Both the position numbers and the translations under genes were made by a program. From an uncultured Bacteroidota bacterium (GTDB taxonomy: Bacteria; Bacteroidota; Bacteroidia; B-17B0; Aurantibacillaceae), in NCBI GenBank assembly GCA_937868545.1, contig CALMMX010000056.1, positions 1-37,740 on the forward strand: a stretch of DNA of 37,740 nt, given 5' to 3'. The notes below the pieces were generated by a model, which was not told the DNA's origin, made no database searches, and saw only the letters and a program-made list of their open reading frames with translations. Positions 1-9,780 of the stretch are shown one piece after another (within the stretch, counting starts at the first letter, position 1; every line of letters starts with the position of its first letter).

Positions 1-1720
1 TAGTAACGGTTAAAGCCGCTGTAAATGTTCCTGATGAAGGATAAGTAAATGTTGGGTTTTGAGTTAAATTATCAGCAGAACCATTGTTTGTAAAATCCCA
101 ACTCCAAGCATTAATAACTCCTGCAGGTGTAGTAGATAAATCTGTAAAAGCAGTTGCTGTTGATTGACACACGGATGTTGCACTAAAATTGGCAACTGGC
201 AAAACGGTTAAATTAAATGTTTTTGAAATTACGTCTGAGCAACCTTCAGTTGAAACAACCGTCAACTCAATTGTTTTAGTGCCAGAGGAAGCATAAGCAT
301 GTGTGCCTGATGTGCCACCCCCTAAAGGTGTTGCGTCGCCCCAATCCCAAGAGTAAGTGGCTATAGGGTCAGTTGGTGCTGCGGATGAGGTACTTATAAC
401 AGGGATAGAAACTGATGGAGAACAAGGTGTTACGCTATAATTAAAATTAGCTGTTGGAGAAGGCACTGCTACTAAAGCAGTATCTAAACTTACACTACAC
501 CCACTAGTCGGATTTATAATTGTAACTGAATATGTACCTCCTAACAAGGGTGCAATAGAATAAGATGTTGAAGTAAATCCTGTTGAGCTAGTCCAAGCAT
601 AATCAAATCCGGGTAAAAAAGGTGCATAAACATCTACTGCTCTTCCGCTACAAATAGTACTACCTGTTGCTAATAATCCAATTGGATTACAGCTTGATTC
701 GATGTAGGCTCTTATTCCATGACCACCGCCACCACCGCATCTTGTAACTCTCATTGATATGGTTACATTTTGACCAATGTAAGCGCTTAAAGGAACAACA
801 ACTGGCGACCAATCCAAATATTCAAACCCTCCTGAAGTTGCCCAACCTGTATATGCACTGCAGGGCGAACCGCCTGCACCTGAGCTAATTAAATCAATAC
901 TAGAACATGGAATTGTTGCCCCTAAAGAATTACGAATATCTACTTCAAATCTTGGATTAATGCCACATGCATGACCTCCTTGATTCATAACTAATGCCAC
1001 ATAAAAAATAAATTTTTCATTAGCACTTGTAACCGTAAAATTCTGTTCCATTTGTAACCATTCACTATTACCACCAGCCATTGCGTCTAACACTGCAGAA
1101 AATCCTACGTTAGTTAAACCTGGAGGAACTACCCCCATAGAAAAAGTAGTATTAATAGCTGGTACAGAGGGGTCAGTTCCTGGAATTGAAACTGCTGCAA
1201 CTTTTCCAGCAGAACTAGTTGACGTCCAACCACTTGTGTTACCTGCTTCAAAATCCATATTTGTACAGCCTGCTGTTGTTGAAGGACCTGAGCCACCTCT
1301 TGATAATGAACCAGCAGTAGGTAAACTAGAATTTTTTCTTCTTTGAAACTCATTTCTAAATACAGACTCACTACTTGAAAAAACACTTAATTCGTTCTTA
1401 TATTTTTTTAAATAATCAGTATATATTGAAGCATACGTTTCTGGAGAAGCAGCATGTTGATAGGCTTCAAATATTTCGTAAAACATTTTTCCTTGTAAAA
1501 CTTGATAAAAATTTTGCAAACATTCATCTGTTTTGTAATTAAATCCAGATTCTAATAGCTTAACTTGAACATCATTTATAAAACGATTATAGTTAAACTT
1601 ATTAAGAGCTAGTTGGTCATCCAAAACCACGGTATGCTCCTTATCGTGGCTATGCGAAACTGTTTGTCCAAACACTTTAAAAAGTGAGATAACAAATAAA
1701 ATGAGTAAAAAGTTCTTCAT
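1..1720 (-). CDS. Secreted PKD-domain protein, 3' end outside the window
   Basis: The reading frame is open from an ATG at 1720 to the window edge (573 codons seen), so the C-terminus is missing. Residues 1-20 are a signal peptide (MKNFLLILFVISLFKVFGQ). Residues about 25-110 form a hydrophilic helical head. From about residue 125 comes a Cys-containing lectin-like module of the kind that precedes PKD repeats in Bacteroidota surface proteins (motif MDFEAGNTSGW). An Ig-like stretch follows at about 347-405. At least two PKD-type repeats follow at about 443-492 (YSWDWGDATP) and 533-573 (AWSWDFTNNG). In this phylum such proteins are typically T9SS cargo, many ending in a gliding-motility-associated C-terminal domain. 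That ending is not visible here and is only expected. The gene is divergent from icmF. The secreted repeat-protein call is firm; the exact role (adhesin, surface filament) is unknown. Confidence 0.85.
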   Translation of the reverse strand, partial: MKNFLLILFVISLFKVFGQTVSHSHDKEHTVVLDDQLALNKFNYNRFINDVQVKLLESGFNYKTDECLQNFYQVLQGKMFYEIFEAYQHAASPETYASIYTDYLKKYKNELSVFSSSESVFRNEFQRRKNSSLPTAGSLSRGGSGPSTTAGCTNMDFEAGNTSGWTSTSSAGKVAAVSIPGTDPSVPAINTTFSMGVVPPGLTNVGFSAVLDAMAGGNSEWLQMEQNFTVTSANEKFIFYVALVMNQGGHACGINPRFEVDIRNSLGATIPCSSIDLISSGAGGSPCSAYTGWATSGGFEYLDWSPVVVPLSAYIGQNVTISMRVTRCGGGGGHGIRAYIESSCNPIGLLATGSTICSGRAVDVYAPFLPGFDYAWTSSTGFTSTSYSIAPLLGGTYSVTIINPTSGCSVSLDTALVAVPSPTANFNYSVTPCSPSVSIPVISTSSAAPTDPIATYSWDWGDATPLGGGTSGTHAYASSGTKTIELTVVSTEGCSDVISKTFNLTVLPVANFSATSVCQSTATAFTDLSTTPAGVINAWSWDFTNNGSADNLTQNPTFTYPSSGTFTAALTVT

Positions 1721-2081
1721 GGCAATATATATTAATTGGTTAGTAGAGTTTTAAATTGCCAAATCCTAAAATAATTTATAGAATTTGATTAGTGTTGTTT
1801 AAAGTTAATTAAAAAAAACAACAATTAAAACTCAACTTATTAAACACAAAATGTGCAAAAGGGTATTTTTAATAAAATTTGTAGATATACATTTGCAAAT
1901 AGTATAAAATACATTATAAATAGTTTTTTTATGAAATTTGAAAAAATGCTTTTTATTGAGTAAACAATTTTTTCAGAACTATTAAAATGAGTTCTTTTAT
2001 AAAGAAACTTCATTAATTTTTATACTATTTAAAGCATAAAAACCATTATATTAGTCTCTTCAATTTTAAATCAATTTTCCT
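1721..2081. promoter_or_regulatory. 361-bp divergent intergenic region
   Basis: This very AT-rich spacer separates the divergent PKD-protein gene from icmF. It holds no convincing gene. On the plus strand TACATTTG at 1888-1895 fits the Bacteroidota sigma-A -7 consensus TAnnTTTG, but no good -33 TTG sits at the usual distance. It would leave a leader of about 185 nt before icmF. No riboswitch-like fold, in particular no cobalamin riboswitch, was recognised despite the B12-dependent enzyme downstream. No clear promoter was found for the minus-strand gene. Confidence 0.4.
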
Positions 2082-5000
2082 ATGGAAACTACACCATATC
2101 AATCAACACACAAAATTCGAATTGTAACAGCAGCAGCATTATTTGATGGACACGATGCCGCCATCAACATCATGCGTCGTATCATTCAATCAAGTGGAGC
2201 AGAAGTAATTCATTTAGGGCATGATAGAAGTGCACAAGAAGTTGTAAACTGTGCTATTCAAGAAGATGCAAACGCTATTGCAGTAACTAGCTACCAAGGC
2301 GGACATGTAGAATACTTTAAATACATGTACGATTTATTAAAAGAAAAGGGCTGTGAGCACATTAAATTATTTGGCGGTGGTGGCGGTGTAATTCTCCCAA
2401 CAGAAATTGAAGAATTACATAATTATGGTATTGCACGTATCTATTCTCCAGATGATGGACGTTCTTTAGGTTTACAAGGAATGATTAATGATTTACTTCG
2501 TCAATGTGATTATGCTACTGGTACTAATATTAAAAATGATGTGGCTAAAATTGCAGAGAGAGATTATAAATCAATTGCCCGTATTATTTCTGCTGCCGAA
2601 AATTTTAATGATGAAAATATTGGTTTATTAAATGAATTAAAAGCAAAAGCAGAAAAATCAGCAACACCTGTGTTAGGTATTACGGGTACAGGCGGAGCTG
2701 GAAAATCGAGTTTAGTAGATGAATTGGTTCGTCGTTTTTTAATTGATTTTAAAGACAAACAAATCGCTATCATTTCTGTTGACCCATCTAAACGTAAAAC
2801 AGGGGGTGCTTTATTAGGAGATCGTATTCGTATGAATGCAATTAAGAACGACCGCGTGTATATGCGTTCATTAGCTACTCGTCAAAGTAACTTAGCATTA
2901 AGTAAATACGTGCAAGATGCAGTTAACATTTGTAAAGCTGCTAATTTCGATTTAATCATTTTAGAAACTTCTGGTATTGGACAATCTGATACAGAAATTA
3001 TTGAACACTCTAACATGAGCTTGTACGTAATGACTCCAGAATACGGAGCAGCTACACAATTAGAGAAAATTGATATGTTAGATTTTGCTGACATTATTGC
3101 TTTAAACAAATTTGACAAACGTGGGGCATTAGATGCGATACGTGATGTAAAAAAACAATACAAACGAAACCACAACTTATGGGAAATTGCAGATGAAGAT
3201 ATTCCAGTATTTGGAACAATTGCTTCTCAATTTAATGACCCAGGTATGAATCGCTTATACAAAGCGGTAATGAATAAAATGGTTGAGAAAACAAGCAATA
3301 CAGCTTTAGCTTCTCAATTTCATATTACAGAAGAGATGAGTGAAAAAATTTACATTATTCCTCCTTCAAAAACACGTTATTTATCTGAGATTTCTGAAAA
3401 CAACCGTAATTACGATAAGAGAGCTAACGCACAAGCTGAAGTTGCTCAAAAATTATATGGCATTCAAAAAACCATTGAAACGATTACGGAATCTAAAATG
3501 GAGGACAAAGATCGTTTGATTAAAGGGTTACAAGAAGCATTTGAAAAAACAAAACTAGATTTAGATCCTCATCATTTATTGGTAATAGAAGGATGGGAAG
3601 CAAAAAAGAAATTATATAGTAGTGAGTTTTATGAATTTAAAGTGCGTGATAAAGTATTGAAAATTGAAACGCATTACGAATCTTTATCTCATTCAAAAAT
3701 CCCAAAAATTTCGTCACCAAAATATACATCGTGGGGAGATATTTTAAAATGGACCTTGCAAGAAAATTTCCCTGGAGATTTTCCTTACACTGCTGGTATC
3801 TATCCATTTAAACGCGAAGGTGAAGATCCAACTCGTATGTTTGCTGGAGAAGGTGGGCCAGAGAGAACTAACAAGCGTTTTCATTATGTAAGTAAAGGAT
3901 TACCGGCAGCACGTTTAAGTACAGCTTTTGATAGCGTGACGTTATATGGTAATGATCCTGATTACCGTCCAGATATTTATGGTAAAATTGGTAATAGCGG
4001 TGTGAGTATTTGTTGTTTAGATGATGCTAAGAAATTATATTCAGGCTTCAATTTAGCAGATCCTAAAACATCTGTGTCAATGACTATTAATGGCCCAGCA
4101 CCAACTATGGCGGCGTTTTTTATGAATGCAGCCATTGACCAACAGTGCGAAATTTACATTAAGGCAAATGGTTTAGAAAAAGAAGTAGAAGAAAAAATTG
4201 CAGCCATTTATAAAGCAAAAGGGACTGTTCGTCCAACCTACCAAGGCGAATTGCCAGAAGGCAATAATGGCCTAGGTTTAATGTTATTAGGCGTTACAGG
4301 AGACCAAGTATTACCTAAAGATGTTTACGAAAAAATTAAAGCAACCACTTTATCACAAGTACGAGGTACAGTACAAGCAGATATTTTAAAAGAAGACCAA
4401 GCACAAAACACATGTATTTTTAGTACAGAGTTTAGTTTACGTGTAATGGGAGATGTGCAACAATACTTCATCGATCAAAAAGTACGTAACTTTTATTCAG
4501 TTTCTATTTCTGGCTATCACATTGCTGAAGCAGGCGCTAATCCTATCTCCCAGCTTGCCTTCACTTTAGCAAATGGATTTACGTTTGTAGAATATTACTT
4601 AAGCCGTGGTATGCACATTGATGATTTTGCGCCAAACTTATCTTTCTTCTTTAGTAATGGCATTGATCCTGAGTACAGTGTTATAGGACGTGTAAGTCGC
4701 CGTATTTGGGCTAAAGCTATGAAATTGCGTTACGGTGGAAACGAACGTAGCCAAATGTTGAAATACCATATACAAACTTCTGGTCGTTCGTTACATGCGC
4801 AAGAAATTGATTTTAATGATATTCGTACAACGTTACAAGCCTTATATGCTATTTACGATAACTGTAATTCATTGCACACCAACGCATACGACGAAGCTAT
4901 AACAACACCAACAGAAGAATCGGTTCGTAGAGCAATGGCAATTCAATTAATTATTAATCGTGAATTAGGTTTAGCAAAAAATGAAAATCCATTACAAGGA

Positions 5001-5462
5001 TCTTTCATTATTGAAGAATTAACAGATTTAGTTGAAGAGGCAGTGTTAACTGAGTTCGACCGTATTTCTGAACGTGGTGGTGTATTAGGAGCAATGGAAA
5101 CCATGTATCAACGTGGACAAATACAAGAAGAAAGTTTATACTACGAAACATTAAAACATACGGGCGAATATCCAATTATTGGCGTAAATACTTTCTTATC
5201 AAGCAAAGGAAGTCCAACGGTGTTGCCACGTGAAGTAATTCGTTCTACAACCGAAGAAAAAGAATACCAAATTACTATGTTAGCTGAGTTGCATAAAACT
5301 CATGCTGATAAGCACAACGAAATGGTAAAACGCTTACAAAGCGCAGCAATTCATAACAAAAACATTTTTGCTGAATTAATGGATGCAGCTAAATTTATGA
5401 GTTTAGGTGAAGTAACAAAATGCTTATTTGAAGTTGGTGGGCAGTATAGAAGGAATATGTAA
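2082..5462 (+). CDS. icmF: Fused isobutyryl-CoA mutase (IcmF), B12-dependent
   Basis: A 1126-residue cytoplasmic enzyme that should interconvert isobutyryl-CoA and n-butyryl-CoA using adenosylcobalamin. Domain order is diagnostic: an N-terminal B12-binding domain (DGHD with the axial His at residue 24, then a GGGGG turn), a MeaB-like G-protein chaperone (P-loop GTGGAGKSS at 202-210, NKFD base-specificity motif at 342-345), and a C-terminal mutase barrel from about residue 560. Methylmalonyl-CoA mutase has a substrate-contacting Tyr and Arg. Here the aligned-looking positions read YPFKR (Phe 576) and QAQNT (Gln 775), as expected for the isobutyryl-CoA form. The length is normal for the fused family, and all three parts look intact. 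It is a stand-alone gene with a long leader and a 71-bp gap to the next gene. Confidence in the fused mutase is very high; substrate preference rests on my manual alignment. Confidence 0.96.
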   Translation: METTPYQSTHKIRIVTAAALFDGHDAAINIMRRIIQSSGAEVIHLGHDRSAQEVVNCAIQEDANAIAVTSYQGGHVEYFKYMYDLLKEKGCEHIKLFGGGGGVILPTEIEELHNYGIARIYSPDDGRSLGLQGMINDLLRQCDYATGTNIKNDVAKIAERDYKSIARIISAAENFNDENIGLLNELKAKAEKSATPVLGITGTGGAGKSSLVDELVRRFLIDFKDKQIAIISVDPSKRKTGGALLGDRIRMNAIKNDRVYMRSLATRQSNLALSKYVQDAVNICKAANFDLIILETSGIGQSDTEIIEHSNMSLYVMTPEYGAATQLEKIDMLDFADIIALNKFDKRGALDAIRDVKKQYKRNHNLWEIADEDIPVFGTIASQFNDPGMNRLYKAVMNKMVEKTSNTALASQFHITEEMSEKIYIIPPSKTRYLSEISENNRNYDKRANAQAEVAQKLYGIQKTIETITESKMEDKDRLIKGLQEAFEKTKLDLDPHHLLVIEGWEAKKKLYSSEFYEFKVRDKVLKIETHYESLSHSKIPKISSPKYTSWGDILKWTLQENFPGDFPYTAGIYPFKREGEDPTRMFAGEGGPERTNKRFHYVSKGLPAARLSTAFDSVTLYGNDPDYRPDIYGKIGNSGVSICCLDDAKKLYSGFNLADPKTSVSMTINGPAPTMAAFFMNAAIDQQCEIYIKANGLEKEVEEKIAAIYKAKGTVRPTYQGELPEGNNGLGLMLLGVTGDQVLPKDVYEKIKATTLSQVRGTVQADILKEDQAQNTCIFSTEFSLRVMGDVQQYFIDQKVRNFYSVSISGYHIAEAGANPISQLAFTLANGFTFVEYYLSRGMHIDDFAPNLSFFFSNGIDPEYSVIGRVSRRIWAKAMKLRYGGNERSQMLKYHIQTSGRSLHAQEIDFNDIRTTLQALYAIYDNCNSLHTNAYDEAITTPTEESVRRAMAIQLIINRELGLAKNENPLQGSFIIEELTDLVEEAVLTEFDRISERGGVLGAMETMYQRGQIQEESLYYETLKHTGEYPIIGVNTFLSSKGSPTVLPREVIRSTTEEKEYQITMLAELHKTHADKHNEMVKRLQSAAIHNKNIFAELMDAAKFMSLGEVTKCLFEVGGQYRRNM

Positions 5463-5533
5463 TTTTATAAAAATTATTGTATCCATTAATTTAAAATAAT
5501 ATCAAAGAAATAAAAACTACAAAAATTAAAAAC

Positions 5534-6550
5534 ATGAAAAATATTATGAAAAAATTCCTTTATGTAATAATTGGCATTTGTTGCCTGTATTTAATCCTAT
5601 GTATATTTGGACCTTCAAAAGTTAAAGTTGAGCGTTCAATAGATATTAAAACCTCTTCTGTTGAAGATTTACAACATCATTTAGCTGATTTAAAATTCTT
5701 TCATGATAAATATAGTCCTTGGACTAGAAGAGACCCAAGCATGAAAACAACTTATACAGGTGTTTGTTGTGAACCAGGTAGTACTTACAGATGGGAAAGT
5801 GAAAAAGATAGCGTAGGAAAAGGAACTATGACATTTAATAAATTTACTAAAGATAGTGTTTTGCTTACTTTAAATTTTGACGGCATGGGCGATAATGATC
5901 TTTATTTTATTACTAAACCCAATAATAATGGAAACATTACTGTTACTTGGGGTGTAGTTTTTGATATTGGTTTTTTTGGACGTGCACCAATGTTATTTAT
6001 TAATATGGATAAAATTATTGGTACTGATTACCAAAATGGTTTAGCAAAATTAAAAACAGAAATTGAATCTATTGCTGCCGAGACGACCACAACGTATGAT
6101 ATAAAAGAACTTAATTGGGATGCAAAAACTTTTTATGGTGTAAAAGATAAATTATCACTTGATAAACTTGCTGCCTTTTTTGGTAACTCATATGGCAAAG
6201 TTGGGGCAGCACTAAGCAAAGCAAAAGCACAGCCAGTAGGAATGCCTAAGGCAATATACTTTACGTTTGATGAAAAAACAATGGTTACAGATGTGGCTGC
6301 AGTAATAGAAGTTGCTAATGGAACTAAGTTAGATGGTGTAGAGAAATTTGAAACGCCAGCAAGTAAGGTTTTGTTGGTTGAATATTTTGGAGCTTATGAT
6401 AAATCGGCAAACGCGCATTATGCAATGGACGCATACATAAAGGAAAAAGGCCTTACACAAAGTTTTGTAATTGAAGAATATGCAAACGATCCAATGGTAG
6501 AAAAAGACACTGCTAAATGGCAAACAAACATTTATTATTTGGTAAAATAA
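5534..6550 (+). CDS. Membrane-anchored SRPBCC / GyrI-like ligand-binding protein
   Basis: A 338-residue protein. One N-terminal hydrophobic segment (about 6-25, FLYVIIGICCLYLILCIFG) anchors or exports it. Residues about 30-175 look like a START/SRPBCC polyketide-cyclase-type domain (YSPWTRRDPSMKTTYTG, TYRWES, GKGTMTF). Residues about 190-338 look like a GyrI/AraC effector-binding domain, seen in the YFTFDE, VLLVEYFGAYDK and YANDP patches and the WQTNIYYLV end. Both folds bind small hydrophobic or cationic ligands, so a sensor or carrier role outside the cytoplasm is plausible but inferred. An alternative start is the second Met at 5546. It stands alone, and a hairpin 78 bp after its stop (6628-6661) may be its terminator. 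Confidence 0.82.
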   Translation: MKNIMKKFLYVIIGICCLYLILCIFGPSKVKVERSIDIKTSSVEDLQHHLADLKFFHDKYSPWTRRDPSMKTTYTGVCCEPGSTYRWESEKDSVGKGTMTFNKFTKDSVLLTLNFDGMGDNDLYFITKPNNNGNITVTWGVVFDIGFFGRAPMLFINMDKIIGTDYQNGLAKLKTEIESIAAETTTTYDIKELNWDAKTFYGVKDKLSLDKLAAFFGNSYGKVGAALSKAKAQPVGMPKAIYFTFDEKTMVTDVAAVIEVANGTKLDGVEKFETPASKVLLVEYFGAYDKSANAHYAMDAYIKEKGLTQSFVIEEYANDPMVEKDTAKWQTNIYYLVK

Positions 6551-6586
6551 TTTTTTAATTAAAATACAGTACTTCATTAATACACT

Positions 6587-8644
6587 TTGAACTCAAACTC
6601 TCACATTAGTACAAAATATTTTAAAACAAAACACTACCAATTATTTTTGGTAGTGTTTTTTAATATTATAGGTTGGAGTTTAAACGCACAAAACATAAAT
6701 TCTCTTCTTAAACAATACCAAGAAAAATCTTATGATGATAGCAGCAAATTAAACTTAGCCATAAAAATTAGTGATTACTATAAAACTAAAAATCCCGACT
6801 CTAGTTTTCTTTTTAATTTACAAGCTTATCATTTAGCAAATGCTAATAATTACAAAGAGCAAGAAATTAAATTGGGATTTAAACTATCTTATTATTATTT
6901 CAATTATGGTAACAATCAAAAAGCTTTAAACTATGCAATTAACAGTCTTAAATTAATTGAACAAACAAATGAAGTTAAAAACAGAATAAATATATACAAT
7001 CACATAGGGACTATTTATAGTTCTATGGAAAACCACACAAAATCCTATTATTATTTTTCAAAATTTTTAAACTTAGCTCGAAGCAATAAAGATACTACTT
7101 CAATTGTGGCTGGACTTAACAATACGGGAGCTACACTTACCTCACTTTACAATTATTCGGATGCGAAACAATATTTTATAGAAGCATTAACTATTGATTC
7201 AATCAGAAATGAAACAGAATATTTTGATTATTACTACAGTAACCTAGCTAATATTTGTTTTGAAAACAATGAAATAAATAATGCTGAATTATATTTTTTA
7301 AAAAGCAACCACTATAGCAAACTATTACAAGACACTAATAAAATTATTTTAAACTACATAGCCATCTCTGATTTTTATTTTGATTTACATAACAATGATT
7401 TAGGTTTAAAATATATAGATACAGCTTATACTTTTACGAAAATTAAAAGTGATGTTACTACTAAGATAGGGTTATACGAGCGCTTAGCAAATGCCTATAA
7501 AACAACTGGTGATTATACTAATGCCTATAACTTTCACATTAAACACACTTATTTAAAAGATAGTGTTTCTAATACAGAAAATCAGATTCGGCTAAACAAT
7601 ATAGCTAATGATTATACTATAGAACAAAAAGAATTTGAACTAAACAATAAAGCAAAAATTGAAAGTCAAAAACAAAGGTTAATAACTTGGTCAATTATAA
7701 TTATACTTTTAATTGTTGCTGCATTTACATTTTTATTATACAAACGCTTCAAATTAATAAGTAAACAAAAAATAGTTATAGAACAAAAAGAGCAAGAAAC
7801 ACAATTGCAAAATACTATAATTAAAAAACAAAAATTATTAGTCGAAGAAAAACATAAAGAGATTACTGATAGTATAAATTATGCCAAAAGAATTCAATTT
7901 GCTTTATTGCCAAACGAAAACACTTTGAAGAATCATTTCCAAAATCATTTTGTTTATTTCAATCCAAAGGATGTTGTTAGTGGAGATTTTTATGCACTTG
8001 CAAAGCTCAATGGCGCAAACAATCAAGAAAAGATTTTGCTTTGTGTAGCAGATAGCACAGGTCATGGTGTGCCAGGCTCTATTATGAGTATGCTAAATAT
8101 GAGTTGTTTAAATTCGGCCATTAATGCAGATAAACACACGCAACCTGCTGATATTTTAAACGCAACTCGAAGTAGGATTATTCATTACCTAGCTACAGAT
8201 GGAAGTGAAGATGGGGGCAAAGATGGTATGGATTGCAGTTTAATTAGCTTTGATTTTAATGAAAAAAAACTTATTTATTCGGCTGCAAATAATCCTATTT
8301 TAATAGTGAGGGCCTCAAAAGGAACTGAAAATCCTAGTTTAGAAAATTATCCTGCCGATAGAATGCCAGTTGGAAAACATCTTAAGGACAATATACCGTT
8401 TATTCAAAAAGAAATTGATTTAAATGAAGGTGATATGGTGTATATGTTTACGGACGGATATGCAGATCAATTTGGTGGTGAAAAAGGTAAAAAATTTAAA
8501 TACAAACAGCTTGAGGAATTACTTATTTCTATTTCTGATAAGCCAATGGACACACAAAAACAAATACTATCTCAAACTTTTGATAATTGGAAAGGTAATC
8601 TAGAACAAGTAGATGATGTTTGTTTAATTGGGGTAAGAATTTAA
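6587..8644 (+). CDS. TPR - transmembrane - SpoIIE/PP2C phosphatase
   Basis: A 685-residue signalling protein. It has a signal peptide (cleavage expected after SLNA, residue about 34), a TPR-rich sensor region (about 40-340) outside the cytoplasm, and one membrane helix (about 365-386, WSIIIILLIVAAFTFLLY). A coiled coil (about 390-430) ends in DSINYAKRIQ, and a cytoplasmic SpoIIE-type Ser/Thr phosphatase follows (about 450-685). Metal-ligand patches are all present: VVSGDFY, ADSTGHGVPG (Asp at about 489), DGMDCS and FTDGYADQFGG. In this family such phosphatases usually dephosphorylate anti-sigma-factor antagonists or other regulators; no partner is encoded nearby. No ATG exists upstream of the signal peptide, and an in-frame stop at 6578-6580 limits the options, so TTG at 6587 is the only sensible start. 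It is the first gene of a five-gene same-strand cluster. Confidence 0.88.
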   Translation: MNSNSHISTKYFKTKHYQLFLVVFFNIIGWSLNAQNINSLLKQYQEKSYDDSSKLNLAIKISDYYKTKNPDSSFLFNLQAYHLANANNYKEQEIKLGFKLSYYYFNYGNNQKALNYAINSLKLIEQTNEVKNRINIYNHIGTIYSSMENHTKSYYYFSKFLNLARSNKDTTSIVAGLNNTGATLTSLYNYSDAKQYFIEALTIDSIRNETEYFDYYYSNLANICFENNEINNAELYFLKSNHYSKLLQDTNKIILNYIAISDFYFDLHNNDLGLKYIDTAYTFTKIKSDVTTKIGLYERLANAYKTTGDYTNAYNFHIKHTYLKDSVSNTENQIRLNNIANDYTIEQKEFELNNKAKIESQKQRLITWSIIIILLIVAAFTFLLYKRFKLISKQKIVIEQKEQETQLQNTIIKKQKLLVEEKHKEITDSINYAKRIQFALLPNENTLKNHFQNHFVYFNPKDVVSGDFYALAKLNGANNQEKILLCVADSTGHGVPGSIMSMLNMSCLNSAINADKHTQPADILNATRSRIIHYLATDGSEDGGKDGMDCSLISFDFNEKKLIYSAANNPILIVRASKGTENPSLENYPADRMPVGKHLKDNIPFIQKEIDLNEGDMVYMFTDGYADQFGGEKGKKFKYKQLEELLISISDKPMDTQKQILSQTFDNWKGNLEQVDDVCLIGVRI
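6628..6661 (+). terminator. Terminator-like hairpin inside the next gene's signal-peptide codons
   Basis: AAAACACTACCAA (6628-6640) pairs perfectly with TTGGTAGTGTTTT (6647-6659) across a 6-nt loop. The descending arm runs into TTTTTT, the shape of an intrinsic terminator. It lies 78 bp downstream of the SRPBCC/GyrI stop, but also 41 bp inside the gene that starts at 6587, where it encodes the hydrophobic core of the signal peptide. It may therefore act as an attenuator of the downstream cluster rather than a plain terminator. Confidence 0.6.
8574..8644 (+). repeat. 71-bp 3'-end repeat, copy 1
   Basis: The last 71 bp of this phosphatase gene match 9645-9715, the end of the next gene, with a single difference (C at 8600, T at 9671). 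The encoded tail is TFDNWKGNLEQVDDVCLIGVRI less its ends. The identity stops exactly at the stop codons. Confidence 0.9.
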
Positions 8645-8656
8645 AAACTATTAATT

Positions 8657-9715
8657 ATGACAAAATTATTAAACCTCACAACTTTTCTTATCTTACTATT
8701 TTTACCAAGTTGTTTAGCTGCTCAGTTAGATTCAATAACAACTAATCCAAAATACACAAAACATTTAACTTGGCGCGATACTTTTTTTGGCAATGAAGAA
8801 ATGTATCAGGTTTGCTACCCTAAAGATCATCGCTCCATGTTTTATTCCATTATCGTGTTTTCTGTTACAACAGTTTTGTTTGGTATATTGATTATATACA
8901 TTAAAAATCATAGTGCTAAACGCCTAAAAGAAAAAAAAGAAATTATAGCTGAACAAAACAAAGATTTGATAGATAGTATAAATTATTCACAAAGAATACA
9001 ACAAGCTATTTTGCCAGACAATATTATTGAAAACGTTGTCCTAAAAACAGGATTTGTGTTATATAAACCAAAAAATATTGTAAGTGGTGACTTTTATTGG
9101 CTTCACAAGCGTGACGAATATTTATACTTTGCAGTGATAGACTGCACTGGACACGGCGTGCCTGGAGCATTACTAACTATGTTGGCACATAACGCAATTA
9201 ATAAAGCAGTCATTGAAAAAGAACTTATAGATCCAACTACAATTTTAGATAGCATGAATTTAGATGTAAAGACTGCTCTAAAACAAGATAAAGATAATCC
9301 GATACAAGACAGTATGGAGGTTGGGCTCGTTTGTTTAAATACAATTACAAACGAATTATTATTTGCTGGAGCTAATATATCACTTACATATATTCAAAAC
9401 AATGTAATGAAATTTGCTATTGCTGGTAAATGCTCTGTTGGCTCAGTGCAAGATAAAAGTGTTTCATTACCTAAAACTCATTCCATATCTCTAAATAAAG
9501 AAGATAGCTTTTATTTATATTCAGACGGTTTATCCGATCAATTTGGTGGACCAAAAGGTAAAAAATTCAAATACAAACAATTAGAAGATTTACTGTTGTC
9601 TAATTCACAAAAACCGCTTGATGTGCAAAAACAAATTATCAATAAAACTTTTGATAATTGGAAAGGTAATTTAGAACAAGTAGATGATGTTTGTTTAATT
9701 GGGGTAAGAATTTAA
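8657..9715 (+). CDS. Single-pass SpoIIE/PP2C phosphatase without sensor domain
   Basis: A 352-residue protein starting 12 bp after the previous stop. It has a signal peptide (hydrophobic LLNLTTFLILLFLPSCLAAQ; the LPSC is a poor lipobox), a short extracytoplasmic stub, a membrane helix (about 60-80), a short coiled coil ending DSINYSQRIQ (105-114), and the phosphatase domain to the end. The metal-binding patches VSGDFYW, DCTGHGVPG (Asp 162) and YSDGLSDQFGG are intact. The DGMD patch of its neighbours is altered to DSMEV, which may change activity. It lacks the TPR region of the flanking phosphatases, so it may work as a trimmed partner or take signals through another membrane protein. Its last 71 bp nearly duplicate the end of the preceding gene. 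Confidence 0.86.
   Translation: MTKLLNLTTFLILLFLPSCLAAQLDSITTNPKYTKHLTWRDTFFGNEEMYQVCYPKDHRSMFYSIIVFSVTTVLFGILIIYIKNHSAKRLKEKKEIIAEQNKDLIDSINYSQRIQQAILPDNIIENVVLKTGFVLYKPKNIVSGDFYWLHKRDEYLYFAVIDCTGHGVPGALLTMLAHNAINKAVIEKELIDPTTILDSMNLDVKTALKQDKDNPIQDSMEVGLVCLNTITNELLFAGANISLTYIQNNVMKFAIAGKCSVGSVQDKSVSLPKTHSISLNKEDSFYLYSDGLSDQFGGPKGKKFKYKQLEDLLLSNSQKPLDVQKQIINKTFDNWKGNLEQVDDVCLIGVRI
9645..9715 (+). repeat. 71-bp 3'-end repeat, copy 2
   Basis: Second copy of the 8574-8644 sequence with one substitution, ending at the stop codon. The corresponding tail of the third phosphatase (ending 15062) is similar in protein but clearly diverged in DNA. Confidence 0.9.
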
Positions 9716-9780
9716 TTTTATTTAAGTATGATTTAAAACTTAAATTTAATATATTTATTTACTGTTAAAAACAAGAAATA

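Noticed and set aside
1129-1386. A minus-strand frame inside the PKD gene, and similar frames antisense to or shifted within other genes (for example 30404-30898 plus, 10341-10898 minus).
   Set aside because: They lie in other frames of well-supported genes and show low-complexity or no domain sense.
1721-2081. Cobalamin riboswitch before icmF.
   Set aside because: No B12-box-like sequence or multi-stem structure was seen in this AT-rich spacer.
9720-9745. Hairpin ATTTAAGT/ACTTAAAT after the second phosphatase gene, as a terminator.
   Set aside because: The stem is only 8 bp and almost purely A/T, with a 10-nt loop and no T-run, and the next gene continues the cluster.
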